Below, in pieces: positions 1 to 5,492 of a stretch of DNA of 5,492 nt. The stretch is taken from positions 1 through 5,492 of the forward strand of contig MHXM01000100.1 in the NCBI GenBank assembly GCA_001825565.1, read 5' to 3'. Made by a program: the position numbers and the translations under genes. This DNA is from Desulfuromonadaceae bacterium GWC2_58_13. Lineage in GTDB: Bacteria > Desulfobacterota > Desulfuromonadia > Desulfuromonadales > Trichloromonadaceae. The notes under the pieces are model-generated. The model saw only the letters and a list, made by a program, of their open reading frames with translations. It did no database searches and was not told the origin of the DNA. Position 1 is the first letter of the stretch. The number at the start of each line of letters is the position of its first letter.

Positions 1-60
1 CGCTCAGAAGTAAGTAAGGCGAAAAACGGCCGCTCAGAAGTAAGTAAGGCGAAAAACGGC
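1..60. repeat. Two perfect tandem copies of a 30-bp unit
   Basis: Positions 1-30 and 31-60 are identical, with no spacer between them. The unit contains a short internal AAGT/AAGT/AAGG run and ends in GAAAAACGGC. The A-tract of the second copy, read on the minus strand, is the T-tract of the terminator behind pilC. The first base of the window is also the first base of a unit, so more copies may lie outside. No spacers separate the copies, so this is not a CRISPR array. It could be a short variable-number repeat, a local duplication of the terminator tail, or an assembly effect if the window edge is a contig end. Confidence 0.9.
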
Positions 61-76
61 GGGCGCATCACCCGCC
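52..76 (-). terminator. Intrinsic terminator overlapping the pilC stop codon
   Basis: On the minus strand a 6-bp perfect GC stem forms between GGCGGG (76 to 71) and CCCGCC (63 to 58) around a 7-nt loop. After one G comes a run of five T (56 to 52). The left arm encodes the last two glycine codons of PilC, and the TGA stop codon (70-68) sits at the start of the loop. The stem is strong and the T-tract is short, so this is a plausible Rho-independent terminator for the pilBTC transcript. Termination may be partial if further pil genes follow. Confidence 0.65.
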
Positions 77-1285
77 AACGGTGCCGGCCAACTTGAAAAT
101 CGGCAGGTACATGGCGATAACCAGGCCACCGACAGTGGTTCCCAAAAAGAGCATGAGCAGCGGTTCCATCATGGCCGTCAGATTGCCCACGGCGTCATCG
201 ACTTCATCGTCATAAAAGTCGGCAATCTTGTTGAGCATGGTATCGATGGCTCCGGATTGTTCGCCAACGGCAATCATCTGGCAAACCATGGGGGGAAAGA
301 CACCGGACTGTTCCAATGGTTCGGCGATGGTTTTACCTTCGCTGATGCTCTGCCGAACCTTGTAAATGGCCTTTTCAACGGTTTTATTGCCGGCGGTTTT
401 GGCCACGATATCGAGGCCGTCCAGAATCGGCACGCCACTGGAAATCATGGTTCCCAGAGTACGGGTAAACTTGGCCACGGCAACCTTTCGAATCAAGATG
501 CCGAACACGGGAGCCTTGAGGGCATATTTGTCGATGGTTGCACGGCCTTTTTCGGTTTTATAAATCCGCTTGAAACCCCATACGGTCCCAAACATCCCGG
601 CGATGATCACCAATATGTATTTCTGGATAAAATTGCTGATATTGATAACAATCTGGGTCGGAGCCGGCAAGGCTCCGCCAAAGTCGGCGAACATCTTTTC
701 AAAAGCTGGAATGACAAAAACGAGAATGACAGATACAACGACCAAGGCAATTCCGATAATGGTGGTCGGATAGGTCATTGCGCTTTTGACCTGTTTTTTG
801 AGCTTCAATGCTTTTTCAATATACGCCGCGAGGCGATTGAGAATGGTATCGAGAATGCCGCCGACTTCGCCGGCGGCCACCAGGTTGACGTACAGATCGT
901 CAAAGGCCTTGGGATGTTTTTTCAGGGCATCGGCAAAAGTCGACCCCGATTCGACACTCTCCTTGACATTGACGAGAATCTTCTTGAAGGTTTTGTTGTC
1001 CTGCTGCCTGCCCAGGATATCGAGGCATTGCACCAACGGCAGACCGGCATCGATCATGGTGGCGAACTGGCGGGTGAAAACCACCAGATCCTTGGTGGTG
1101 ATCTTGGGTGCAAAACCGGGAATCTTGAGGTCTTTATCGAGGCCTTTGCCCCGCGCCTTGACCTTGGACGGCATAATCCCCATGCGCCGCAACTGGGCGT
1201 TGACCGCGGCCTCGGTCGAGGCTTCCATTTCGCCCTTCTGCACCTGGCCGGTGCGGTTCTTGCCTTCCCAGGAAAACTTCGGCAT
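68..1285 (-). CDS. pilC: Type IV pilus inner-membrane platform protein PilC
   Basis: A 405-residue polytopic inner-membrane protein of the GspF/PilC family. It forms the platform on which the PilB and PilT motors act to insert or remove pilin subunits. Two T2SSF repeats are visible: about residues 70-195, beginning FTRQFATMIDAGLPL, and about 273-396, beginning FTRTLGTMISSGVPI. Each repeat carries the family GE-x-x-G signature (GEVGG at 139-143, GEQSG at 341-345). Hydrophobic segments at about 171-195, 220-237 and 372-395 fit the usual three membrane helices. The length is typical for the family. The ATG start has a GAGG ribosome site 5 nt upstream. The gene begins 48 nt after pilT and is last of the visible operon, with its stop codon inside a terminator hairpin. 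GspF of a type II secretion system is the alternative, but an adjacent pilT argues for pili. Confidence 0.96.
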   Translation of the reverse strand: MPKFSWEGKNRTGQVQKGEMEASTEAAVNAQLRRMGIMPSKVKARGKGLDKDLKIPGFAPKITTKDLVVFTRQFATMIDAGLPLVQCLDILGRQQDNKTFKKILVNVKESVESGSTFADALKKHPKAFDDLYVNLVAAGEVGGILDTILNRLAAYIEKALKLKKQVKSAMTYPTTIIGIALVVVSVILVFVIPAFEKMFADFGGALPAPTQIVINISNFIQKYILVIIAGMFGTVWGFKRIYKTEKGRATIDKYALKAPVFGILIRKVAVAKFTRTLGTMISSGVPILDGLDIVAKTAGNKTVEKAIYKVRQSISEGKTIAEPLEQSGVFPPMVCQMIAVGEQSGAIDTMLNKIADFYDDEVDDAVGNLTAMMEPLLMLFLGTTVGGLVIAMYLPIFKLAGTVGG

Positions 1286-1333
1286 AGCTACCTCTTTTAA
1301 TGGCGGGTCAGAATGCGCCGATCATTTACCAAC

Positions 1334-2446
1334 TCAGCTCCGGTGCGGAGGAGGGGCGGAACCCTGACGCTTTAAAACCGACGCCGGATTGGCGATCATC
1401 TGTCTGAGTTCATCAGGCTCCGAAGATCGCGACAACGCGATTTCCATAGTGACCAGCTTTTTATGGTAAAGCAGGAACAGTGCCTGATTCATGGTTTGCA
1501 TTCCATATTTATCCTGCCCCATCTGCATCTGCGAATAAATCTGATGCACCTTGTCATCGCGGATCAGAGCGCGAATCGCCATATTGGGAACCATGACTTC
1601 CAATGCCAGCACCCGCCCGCTGCCGCTGGCATTGGGCAACAGGGACTGCGACAGCACGCCTTCAAGGACAAAGGACAACTGAGTCCGGATCTGCTGCTGC
1701 TGACTGGTCGGAAACACGTCGACAATCCGGTTGATGGTCTGAACGCATGAGTTGGTATGCAAAGTGGCGAAACAGAGGTGACCAGTTTCGGCAATGGTCA
1801 GGGCTGCCTCGATGGTTTCCATGTCCCGAAGTTCGCCGAGAAGAACGACATCGGGGTCCTGTCGCAGAATATACTTGAGTGCTTTTTTGAAGGAATGGGT
1901 ATCGGCGCCGACCTCGCGCTGATTAACCAAGCATTTTTTGTGCGGGTGAAGAAACTCGACCGGATCTTCAATCGTCATGATGTGTTCGGCACGTTCGCTG
2001 TTGATAGCATCGATCATGGCGGCCAGCGTCGTCGACTTGCCGCTACCGGTCGGGCCGGTAACCAGAACCAGTCCGCGCGGTTTGCTGGAGACATCCCGGA
2101 CCACCTGGGGCAGTTCCAGATCGTCAAACGTTTTAATCTTATAGGGAATGAGCCGGAACGCGCCGCCCACGGCCCCCCGTTGCATGAACAGGTTGCCGCG
2201 AAACCGGGAGAGACCCTTGACGCCGAAGGAAAGGTCGAGTTCGTTTTCTTCCTCGAATTTACGTTTTTGCGCATCCGTCAGGATGCTGTAACAAAGCTGT
2301 TTGGTATCCGCCGGCTGCAGCAACGGAAGTTTTAGCGGCACGATATCTCCGTCGATACGGATCAACGGCGGTGTTCCGGTTGAAATGTGAAGGTCCGAAG
2401 CCCCCTGCTCCACCATCGTCTTCAAAAGTTGATGCATACTGGCCAT
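1334..2446 (-). CDS. pilT: Type IV pilus retraction ATPase PilT
   Basis: A 370-residue cytoplasmic hexameric ATPase that powers pilus depolymerisation, hence twitching motility and DNA uptake in pilus systems. The N-terminal PAS-like domain opens with the PilT-typical QGASDLHIS (14-22) and a GxPP-type loop. The C-terminal RecA-like domain holds Walker A GPTGSGKS (131-138), an Asp box TIEDPVE (158-164), Walker B VVLLGELRD (200-208) and a His box starting TGHL (221-224). AIRALIRD (290-297) corresponds to the AIRNLIRE element specific to PilT, which separates it from PilB/GspE. There is no four-cysteine zinc site, as expected for PilT. The ATG start has GAGG 10 nt upstream. A second ATG lies three codons in. 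It sits 56 nt after pilB and 48 nt before pilC. A short proline-rich tail (GSAPPPHRS) is unremarkable. PilU is the main alternative, and the position next to pilB and pilC favours PilT. Confidence 0.96.
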   Translation of the reverse strand: MASMHQLLKTMVEQGASDLHISTGTPPLIRIDGDIVPLKLPLLQPADTKQLCYSILTDAQKRKFEEENELDLSFGVKGLSRFRGNLFMQRGAVGGAFRLIPYKIKTFDDLELPQVVRDVSSKPRGLVLVTGPTGSGKSTTLAAMIDAINSERAEHIMTIEDPVEFLHPHKKCLVNQREVGADTHSFKKALKYILRQDPDVVLLGELRDMETIEAALTIAETGHLCFATLHTNSCVQTINRIVDVFPTSQQQQIRTQLSFVLEGVLSQSLLPNASGSGRVLALEVMVPNMAIRALIRDDKVHQIYSQMQMGQDKYGMQTMNQALFLLYHKKLVTMEIALSRSSEPDELRQMIANPASVLKRQGSAPPPHRS

Positions 2447-2502
2447 GATCGCAAGACCTCGAATTTAGAAATTAGTGGCAGATAAAAATTACCCAACGCG
2501 GG

Positions 2503-4209
2503 TTAATCATCGGCGACCGTGCTACGGAGAACCTCCTCCATGGAGGTCATGCCTTCTTTGAGCTTGGTCAAAGCCGACTGACGCATGGTCTTGACCCCGA
2601 GCCGCATCGATTCCCGCTTGATTTCAGCCGTATTGGCCCCAGCCAGCACCATTTCACGAAGCTCTTCAAACATCGGCATGATCTGATAGATGCCGATTCG
2701 CCCCTTGTACCCGGTATTGTTGCAAATGGGGCAGCCCGTCCCCCGATAGCAGACGTACTGGTCAACCTCTTCGGGAGAAACGCCGGCGTCGATGAGCGCC
2801 TGTTTGGGAATTTCTTCAGGCTGCTTACATTCGGAGCAGACCCGTCTGCCGAGGCGCTGGGCGGTGATCAGGTTGACCGCCGAGGCGACCAAAAACGGTT
2901 CGATCCCCATGTTGAGCAGGCGGTTGATGGTGCTGGGAGCATCGTTGGTGTGCAAAGTCGACAGCACCAGGTGGCCGGTAAGCGCCGCTTTGACGCCGAT
3001 CTCAGCCGTTTCAAAATCGCGAATTTCCCCGATCATGATGATGTCGGGGTCCTGCCGGAGAAAGGCGCGCAAGGCGGCGGCAAAATTCAGCCCGATTTCC
3101 TCATGCATTTGCACCTGGTTGATCCCAGCGAAGTTGAATTCCACTGGATCCTCGGCGGTGGAAATATTCTCGGTGGTCTTGTTCAGTTCACCCAGGGCCG
3201 AATAGAGGGAAACGGTTTTGCCGGAACCGGTCGGCCCGGTAACCAATACCATGCCGAACGGTTTGTGAATCGCCTCCTTAAACCATTCGAGGGCCTTTGG
3301 TTCGTAACCAAGTTTGGTCATATCAAGCTGAAGATTCGATTTATCGAGCAGCCGCAGACAGATTTTTTCACCGAACAGGGTCGGCAGACAGTTGACCCGG
3401 TAGTCCATGTCCTTGCCGCCGCCAAGCTTGATCTTGATGCGACCGTCCTGAGGGAGCCGGCGCTCGGCAATATCCATCTCGGACATGATCTTGATGCGGG
3501 AAGTGATCGCATTTTTCAGTTTCAGCGGCGGTTTCATAACCTCATAGAGGACACCGTCAATGCGATAGCGGACCCTGAAAATCTTTTCGTAAGGCTCAAT
3601 ATGAATATCCGAAGCGCTACGCTTGATGGCATCGGTCAGAATCAAATTGACCAACTTTACGACCGGCGCGTCCTCGCTGGCCTTTTCCAGTTCGCGAACG
3701 TCAACCTGATCCCCGCCGTCAACCACCTCGAGATCGATATCCTCAAGGTCTTCCATGACGTCGGCAAGGCTTGCGCTCTGATCGTAATACTTGTCGATCG
3801 CATTCTTGATCGAAGCCTCGGGAGCCACCACGACTTCGACATTGTAGCCGGTCATGAACTTAATGTCGTCGATGGCGAAAATATTAGAGGGATCGGCCAT
3901 CGCAACGATTAAAGTAGAACCGGCCCGATTGATCGGAATGATCTGGTATTTTTGCGCAACTTCCGCGGGGAGCAGTCGAATGACAGCTGAGTCTATCTCA
4001 AATTCGGACAGATTGATCGAGGGAACACCGTATTGCTTGGACAAAAACGCGGCAAGCTCGTCTTCCTTGATATAGCCAAGCTTGATGAGACTGGCGCCGA
4101 GACGACCACCATCAACCTTCTGGGCTTCAAGGGCTTTTTTAAGTTGATCTTCGCTGACCAGCTGATTGCGAACCAGCAGCTCGCCGAGACGGTTGCCTTT
4201 CATCGACAA
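2503..4209 (-). CDS. pilB: Type IV pilus extension ATPase PilB with N-terminal MshEN domain
   Basis: A 568-residue cytoplasmic hexameric ATPase that drives pilin polymerisation through PilC. The N-terminus has two RLG...Q blocks (7-30 and 36-59) separated by five residues, the layout of the cyclic-di-GMP-binding MshEN domain. The rest of that domain and an acidic linker (about 145-180) lead to the N2 domain with SASDIHIEP (198-206) and RVRYRIDGVL (212-221). The motor domain has Walker A GPTGSGKT (325-332), Asp box TAEDPVE (351-357), Walker B IIMIGEIRD (390-398) and a His box TGHLVLSTLHTND (411-423). Paired CxxC at 458/461 and 493/496 form the zinc site typical of PilB/GspE, and C487 is an extra cysteine. 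The first codon is TTG, chosen because AGGAG lies 7 nt upstream. An ATG two codons in (4203) would leave a 13-nt gap. It heads the pilBTC operon. GspE is the less likely alternative. Confidence 0.96.
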   Translation of the reverse strand: MSMKGNRLGELLVRNQLVSEDQLKKALEAQKVDGGRLGASLIKLGYIKEDELAAFLSKQYGVPSINLSEFEIDSAVIRLLPAEVAQKYQIIPINRAGSTLIVAMADPSNIFAIDDIKFMTGYNVEVVVAPEASIKNAIDKYYDQSASLADVMEDLEDIDLEVVDGGDQVDVRELEKASEDAPVVKLVNLILTDAIKRSASDIHIEPYEKIFRVRYRIDGVLYEVMKPPLKLKNAITSRIKIMSEMDIAERRLPQDGRIKIKLGGGKDMDYRVNCLPTLFGEKICLRLLDKSNLQLDMTKLGYEPKALEWFKEAIHKPFGMVLVTGPTGSGKTVSLYSALGELNKTTENISTAEDPVEFNFAGINQVQMHEEIGLNFAAALRAFLRQDPDIIMIGEIRDFETAEIGVKAALTGHLVLSTLHTNDAPSTINRLLNMGIEPFLVASAVNLITAQRLGRRVCSECKQPEEIPKQALIDAGVSPEEVDQYVCYRGTGCPICNNTGYKGRIGIYQIMPMFEELREMVLAGANTAEIKRESMRLGVKTMRQSALTKLKEGMTSMEEVLRSTVADD

Positions 4210-4216
4210 AGGAAGG

Positions 4217-4221
4217 CTCCT
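4217..4221 (-). promoter_or_regulatory. pilB ribosome binding site favouring the TTG start
   Basis: AGGAG on the minus strand ends 7 nt before TTG (4209-4207) and 13 nt before the in-frame ATG (4203-4201). Normal Shine-Dalgarno spacing therefore supports TTG, giving Met-Ser-Met-Lys at the N-terminus. Either start preserves the whole MshEN motif, so function does not depend on the choice. Confidence 0.6.
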
Positions 4222-4230
4222 AGGGAGGGT

Positions 4231-4243
4231 GACAATTTTTGTC
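4231..4243. repeat. Inverted repeat at the pilB transcription start
   Basis: GACAA-TTT-TTGTC is a perfect 5-bp dyad just downstream of the -10 box, at the predicted start of the pilB transcript (about 4238). A second perfect dyad, TTTTG-T-CAAAA at 4266-4276, overlaps the -35 box, and both contain TTGTC. They could be operator half-sites for a regulator, but both are short and AT-rich, so chance is a real alternative. Confidence 0.35.
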
Positions 4244-4244
4244 T

Positions 4245-4274
4245 ATTATAGTAAGTCAACTGCCATTTTGTCAA
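4245..4274 (-). promoter_or_regulatory. Sigma-70 promoter for pilBTC
   Basis: On the minus strand a perfect -35 box TTGACA (4274-4269) is followed by 18 nt and a perfect -10 box TATAAT (4250-4245). The predicted start is near 4238, giving a leader of about 29 nt that contains the pilB ribosome site. A T-run directly upstream of the -35 box could act as an UP-like element. The match is close to the housekeeping consensus and suggests strong basal expression unless it is repressed. Confidence 0.82.
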
Positions 4275-4293
4275 AAAAACCGGAAACCTTCCG
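4273..4293 (-). terminator. Small intrinsic terminator upstream of pilB
   Basis: Read on the minus strand, CGGAA (4293-4289) and TTCCG (4285-4281) pair around a GGT loop. They are followed by one G and seven T (4279-4273). A competing 5-bp stem, ACCGG with CCGGT (4298-4294 with 4283-4279), ends directly at six T. The stems are short and mutually exclusive, so strength is uncertain, but the long T-tract is convincing. It would stop transcripts arriving from ribF or from the sigma-54-like site before pilB. The last two T are also the first two bases of the -35 box. Confidence 0.5.
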
Positions 4294-4298
4294 CCGGT

Positions 4299-4682
4299 GC
4301 GGTCAAGTGCCCTGATGTGGTCATGCTGAAAGACAAAAAATTTCCGAGACCGGGCGAGAGCCTTCGGCAAGGCGTTCCTCAAAAAGAATGGGCCAGGGTG
4401 CAGCCAACTCACCGGCGCCATGCGATCATGCCAACGCAAGGGATCGAGTTGAAACGTGCAAACGACGTGCCGGAAAGCAATCTGGATCCCTCCCCCTCAA
4501 CCAATCGGAAACAGCCGCTTGCCAAATTAAACATATTGCAGGCAAATCGGCATATTAAAAGACAAATCCGTCAGCTACCAACGGATCCACGAGATCCAGA
4601 GAGCATCGTGGCCTTAAATCTACAATTGGAAAAACTCCATAAACTTGACACGGATCAAGTCAATAAGCGGGGCAACCGGAAC
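4299..4682. other. Intergenic region between ribF and the pilB promoter
   Basis: No convincing gene is seen on either strand. It holds the sigma-54-like site (4457-4472) and several small dyads. One is GCCTT-CGGC-AAGGC (4360-4373). Another is CCACGA/TCGTGG (4587-4592 with 4606-4611). Overlapping TTGAC/GTCAA and CTTGA/TCAAG arms occur at 4644-4663, some 20-40 nt past the ribF stop. None of these is followed by a T-tract, so no clear ribF terminator is visible nearer than 4273-4293. Part of the region (about 4500-4660) is richer in A and T than the flanking genes. A plus-strand open frame (4428-4835) crosses it but looks unsupported. Confidence 0.6.
4457..4472 (-). promoter_or_regulatory. Candidate sigma-54 (RpoN) -24/-12 promoter
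   Basis: The minus strand reads CGGCAC-GTCGT-TTGCA against the consensus TGGCAC-N5-TTGC(A/T). There is one mismatch, at the first base. The invariant GG (4471-4470) and GC (4459-4458) are separated by exactly 10 nt. Transcription would start near 4446 and run towards pilB. Sigma-54 and the PilS/PilR two-component system commonly control pilus genes, usually pilA, which makes the site plausible here. The terminator-like hairpin at 4273-4293 lies between this site and pilB. Confidence 0.5.
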
Positions 4683-5492
4683 TTATTCCCCCTCGCCCAA
4701 TCCGGATTCCGGATATTCATGATCACAGGAAAAGTCCAGGTATTCACGAAACTGGATAAGGCGGCTGGTCGAGAGGATCTTTTTGGCATGGACGACATCC
4801 TCCTGTATCGCTCTGATCAGTTCATCCACGGATAAAAAGCGTTTTTCGTTTCGCAGTCGTTCAAAAAAATAGATCCTCAAGGACTCGCCGTACAGATCAC
4901 CCTCGAAATCAAGCAGATGGACCTCGACAGTAACGTCCTGATTGCCAAACGTGGGATTCCACCCGATATTCAGCACACCGTCGAACAGTTGTTCCCTCCA
5001 TTTGACCTTGACGGCATAAACTCCAGGGATCGGTATCAGTTCTTTATCGGTGACCAGGTTAGCGGTAGGAAAACCGAGTTGCTTGCCCCGCTTGGCGCCG
5101 TGCGAGACCACTCCTTCCAAGGTAAACTGCCGCCCCAGATACCGGACGACCCCGGCCACGTCTCCGGCACAGATCATTTTGCGGACCAGGGAACTACTGT
5201 ACACCACATTATGTTCGGCAATCGGATCCAGGACTTCGACTTCAAATCCGTACTCAGCACCCTTGCGCTGCAGAAATCCGACGTTGCCTCCCCGCCCCCG
5301 ACCAAAGGTGTAATCATAGCCAACGATGACATGCTTAATGCCGATGGTCTTTACCAGAATTTTATCGACGAAATCGTCCGCGGATAGGGCTGCGAACTCG
5401 GCGTTGAAGGGGGCACAGATCAAAACATCGACATGAGAGGCTTCGATGAGGCGTACTTTTTCGGCATGGGTATTGAGCAGTTTCGGAGCCCG
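4683..5492 (-). CDS. ribF: Bifunctional riboflavin kinase/FAD synthetase RibF, 5'-truncated by the window edge
   Basis: RibF converts riboflavin to FMN (kinase) and FMN to FAD (adenylyltransferase) in the cytoplasm. The frame is open through the right edge, and 269 residues are visible. Compared with a usual length of about 305-320, some 40-50 N-terminal residues, including the nucleotide-binding GxFDGxHxGH motif, lie outside. The FAD synthetase part shows FNAEFAALSADDFV (visible residues 29-42), GYDYTFGRGRGG (58-69) and SSSLVR (99-104). The flavokinase domain shows GKQLGFPTANL (136-146, with the PTAN substrate and metal loop), GVYAV (157-161), NIGWNPTFG (175-183) and VEVHLLDF (189-196), whose glutamate is the expected catalytic base. 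The stop is TAA. A TTG at 5423 is an internal leucine codon, not a start. It is followed by 473 nt of non-coding DNA before pilB, so it is probably a separate transcription unit. Confidence 0.95.
   Translation of the reverse strand, partial: RAPKLLNTHAEKVRLIEASHVDVLICAPFNAEFAALSADDFVDKILVKTIGIKHVIVGYDYTFGRGRGGNVGFLQRKGAEYGFEVEVLDPIAEHNVVYSSSLVRKMICAGDVAGVVRYLGRQFTLEGVVSHGAKRGKQLGFPTANLVTDKELIPIPGVYAVKVKWREQLFDGVLNIGWNPTFGNQDVTVEVHLLDFEGDLYGESLRIYFFERLRNEKRFLSVDELIRAIQEDVVHAKKILSTSRLIQFREYLDFSCDHEYPESGLGEGE

Noticed and set aside
1..60. CRISPR array
   Set aside because: The 30-bp units are directly adjacent with no spacers, and there are no cas genes in the window.
257..1300. A 347-codon plus-strand open frame opposite pilC
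   Set aside because: It lies antisense to an unambiguous PilC. Its product is rich in Gly, His, Asn and Asp, as expected for a complementary shadow, and it shows no recognisable domain.
2462..2473. AATTT-AG-AAATT dyad between pilB and pilT
   Set aside because: It is a short AT-only palindrome with no T-tract or promoter context, and chance is the simplest explanation.
1757..3912. Long plus-strand open frames opposite pilT (1757-2335) and pilB (2792-3205, 2950-3912)
   Set aside because: They are shadows of well-supported ATPase genes, with no domains and no plausible ribosome sites.
4254..4259. TTGACT as an alternative -35 box for pilB
   Set aside because: It is only 3 nt from the TATAAT box, so it cannot serve as a -35 element. 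TTGACA at 4274-4269 has proper spacing.
4270..4446. Cyclic-di-GMP (GEMM) riboswitch upstream of pilB
   Set aside because: It was considered because such elements precede pilus genes in Geobacter-like bacteria. The conserved GEMM core sequences were not found on either strand.
4644..4663. ribF terminator just after the stop codon
   Set aside because: The alternative 5-bp arms (TTGAC/GTCAA, CTTGA/TCAAG) are weak and no T-tract follows.

Overview
The window carries four genes, all on the minus strand, so transcription runs from high to low coordinates. In that order they are the 3' part of ribF (bifunctional riboflavin kinase/FAD synthetase, cut by the right edge), then pilB, pilT and pilC. These three encode the extension ATPase, the retraction ATPase and the inner-membrane platform protein of a type IV pilus. 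From recall, the order pilB-pilT-pilC matches the Geobacter/Desulfuromonadales arrangement, where pilS-pilR-pilA usually follow. That order, the protein sequences and a moderate G+C content suggest a deltaproteobacterium of the Desulfuromonadia type. The taxonomic call is an inference, not a match.

Layout: 1-60 is a perfect tandem pair of a 30-bp unit at the window edge. A likely intrinsic terminator (52-76) is built into the pilC stop codon and the inner repeat copy. pilC (68-1285), pilT (1334-2446) and pilB (2503-4209) follow with 48 and 56 nt gaps and read as one operon. The 473-nt gap between pilB and ribF (4210-4682) is the regulatory part. It holds a near-perfect sigma-70 promoter for pilB (TTGACA, 18 nt, TATAAT), a small terminator-like hairpin whose T-tract runs into that -35 box, and about 165 nt further upstream a good -24/-12 (sigma-54) promoter match facing pilB. 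ribF occupies 4683 to the right edge.

How the genes work together: PilB and PilT are antagonistic hexameric ATPases that act on the PilC platform to extend and retract the pilus. PilB begins with a two-part motif typical of the cyclic-di-GMP-binding MshEN domain, so extension may respond to that messenger. RibF makes FMN and FAD and is probably an unrelated housekeeping neighbour. The coding genes are ordinary. The most unusual content is in the non-coding DNA: the stop-codon terminator, the edge repeat, and the stacked sigma-54 site, terminator and sigma-70 promoter ahead of pilB, which could produce a short sigma-54-dependent RNA or an attenuated leader.
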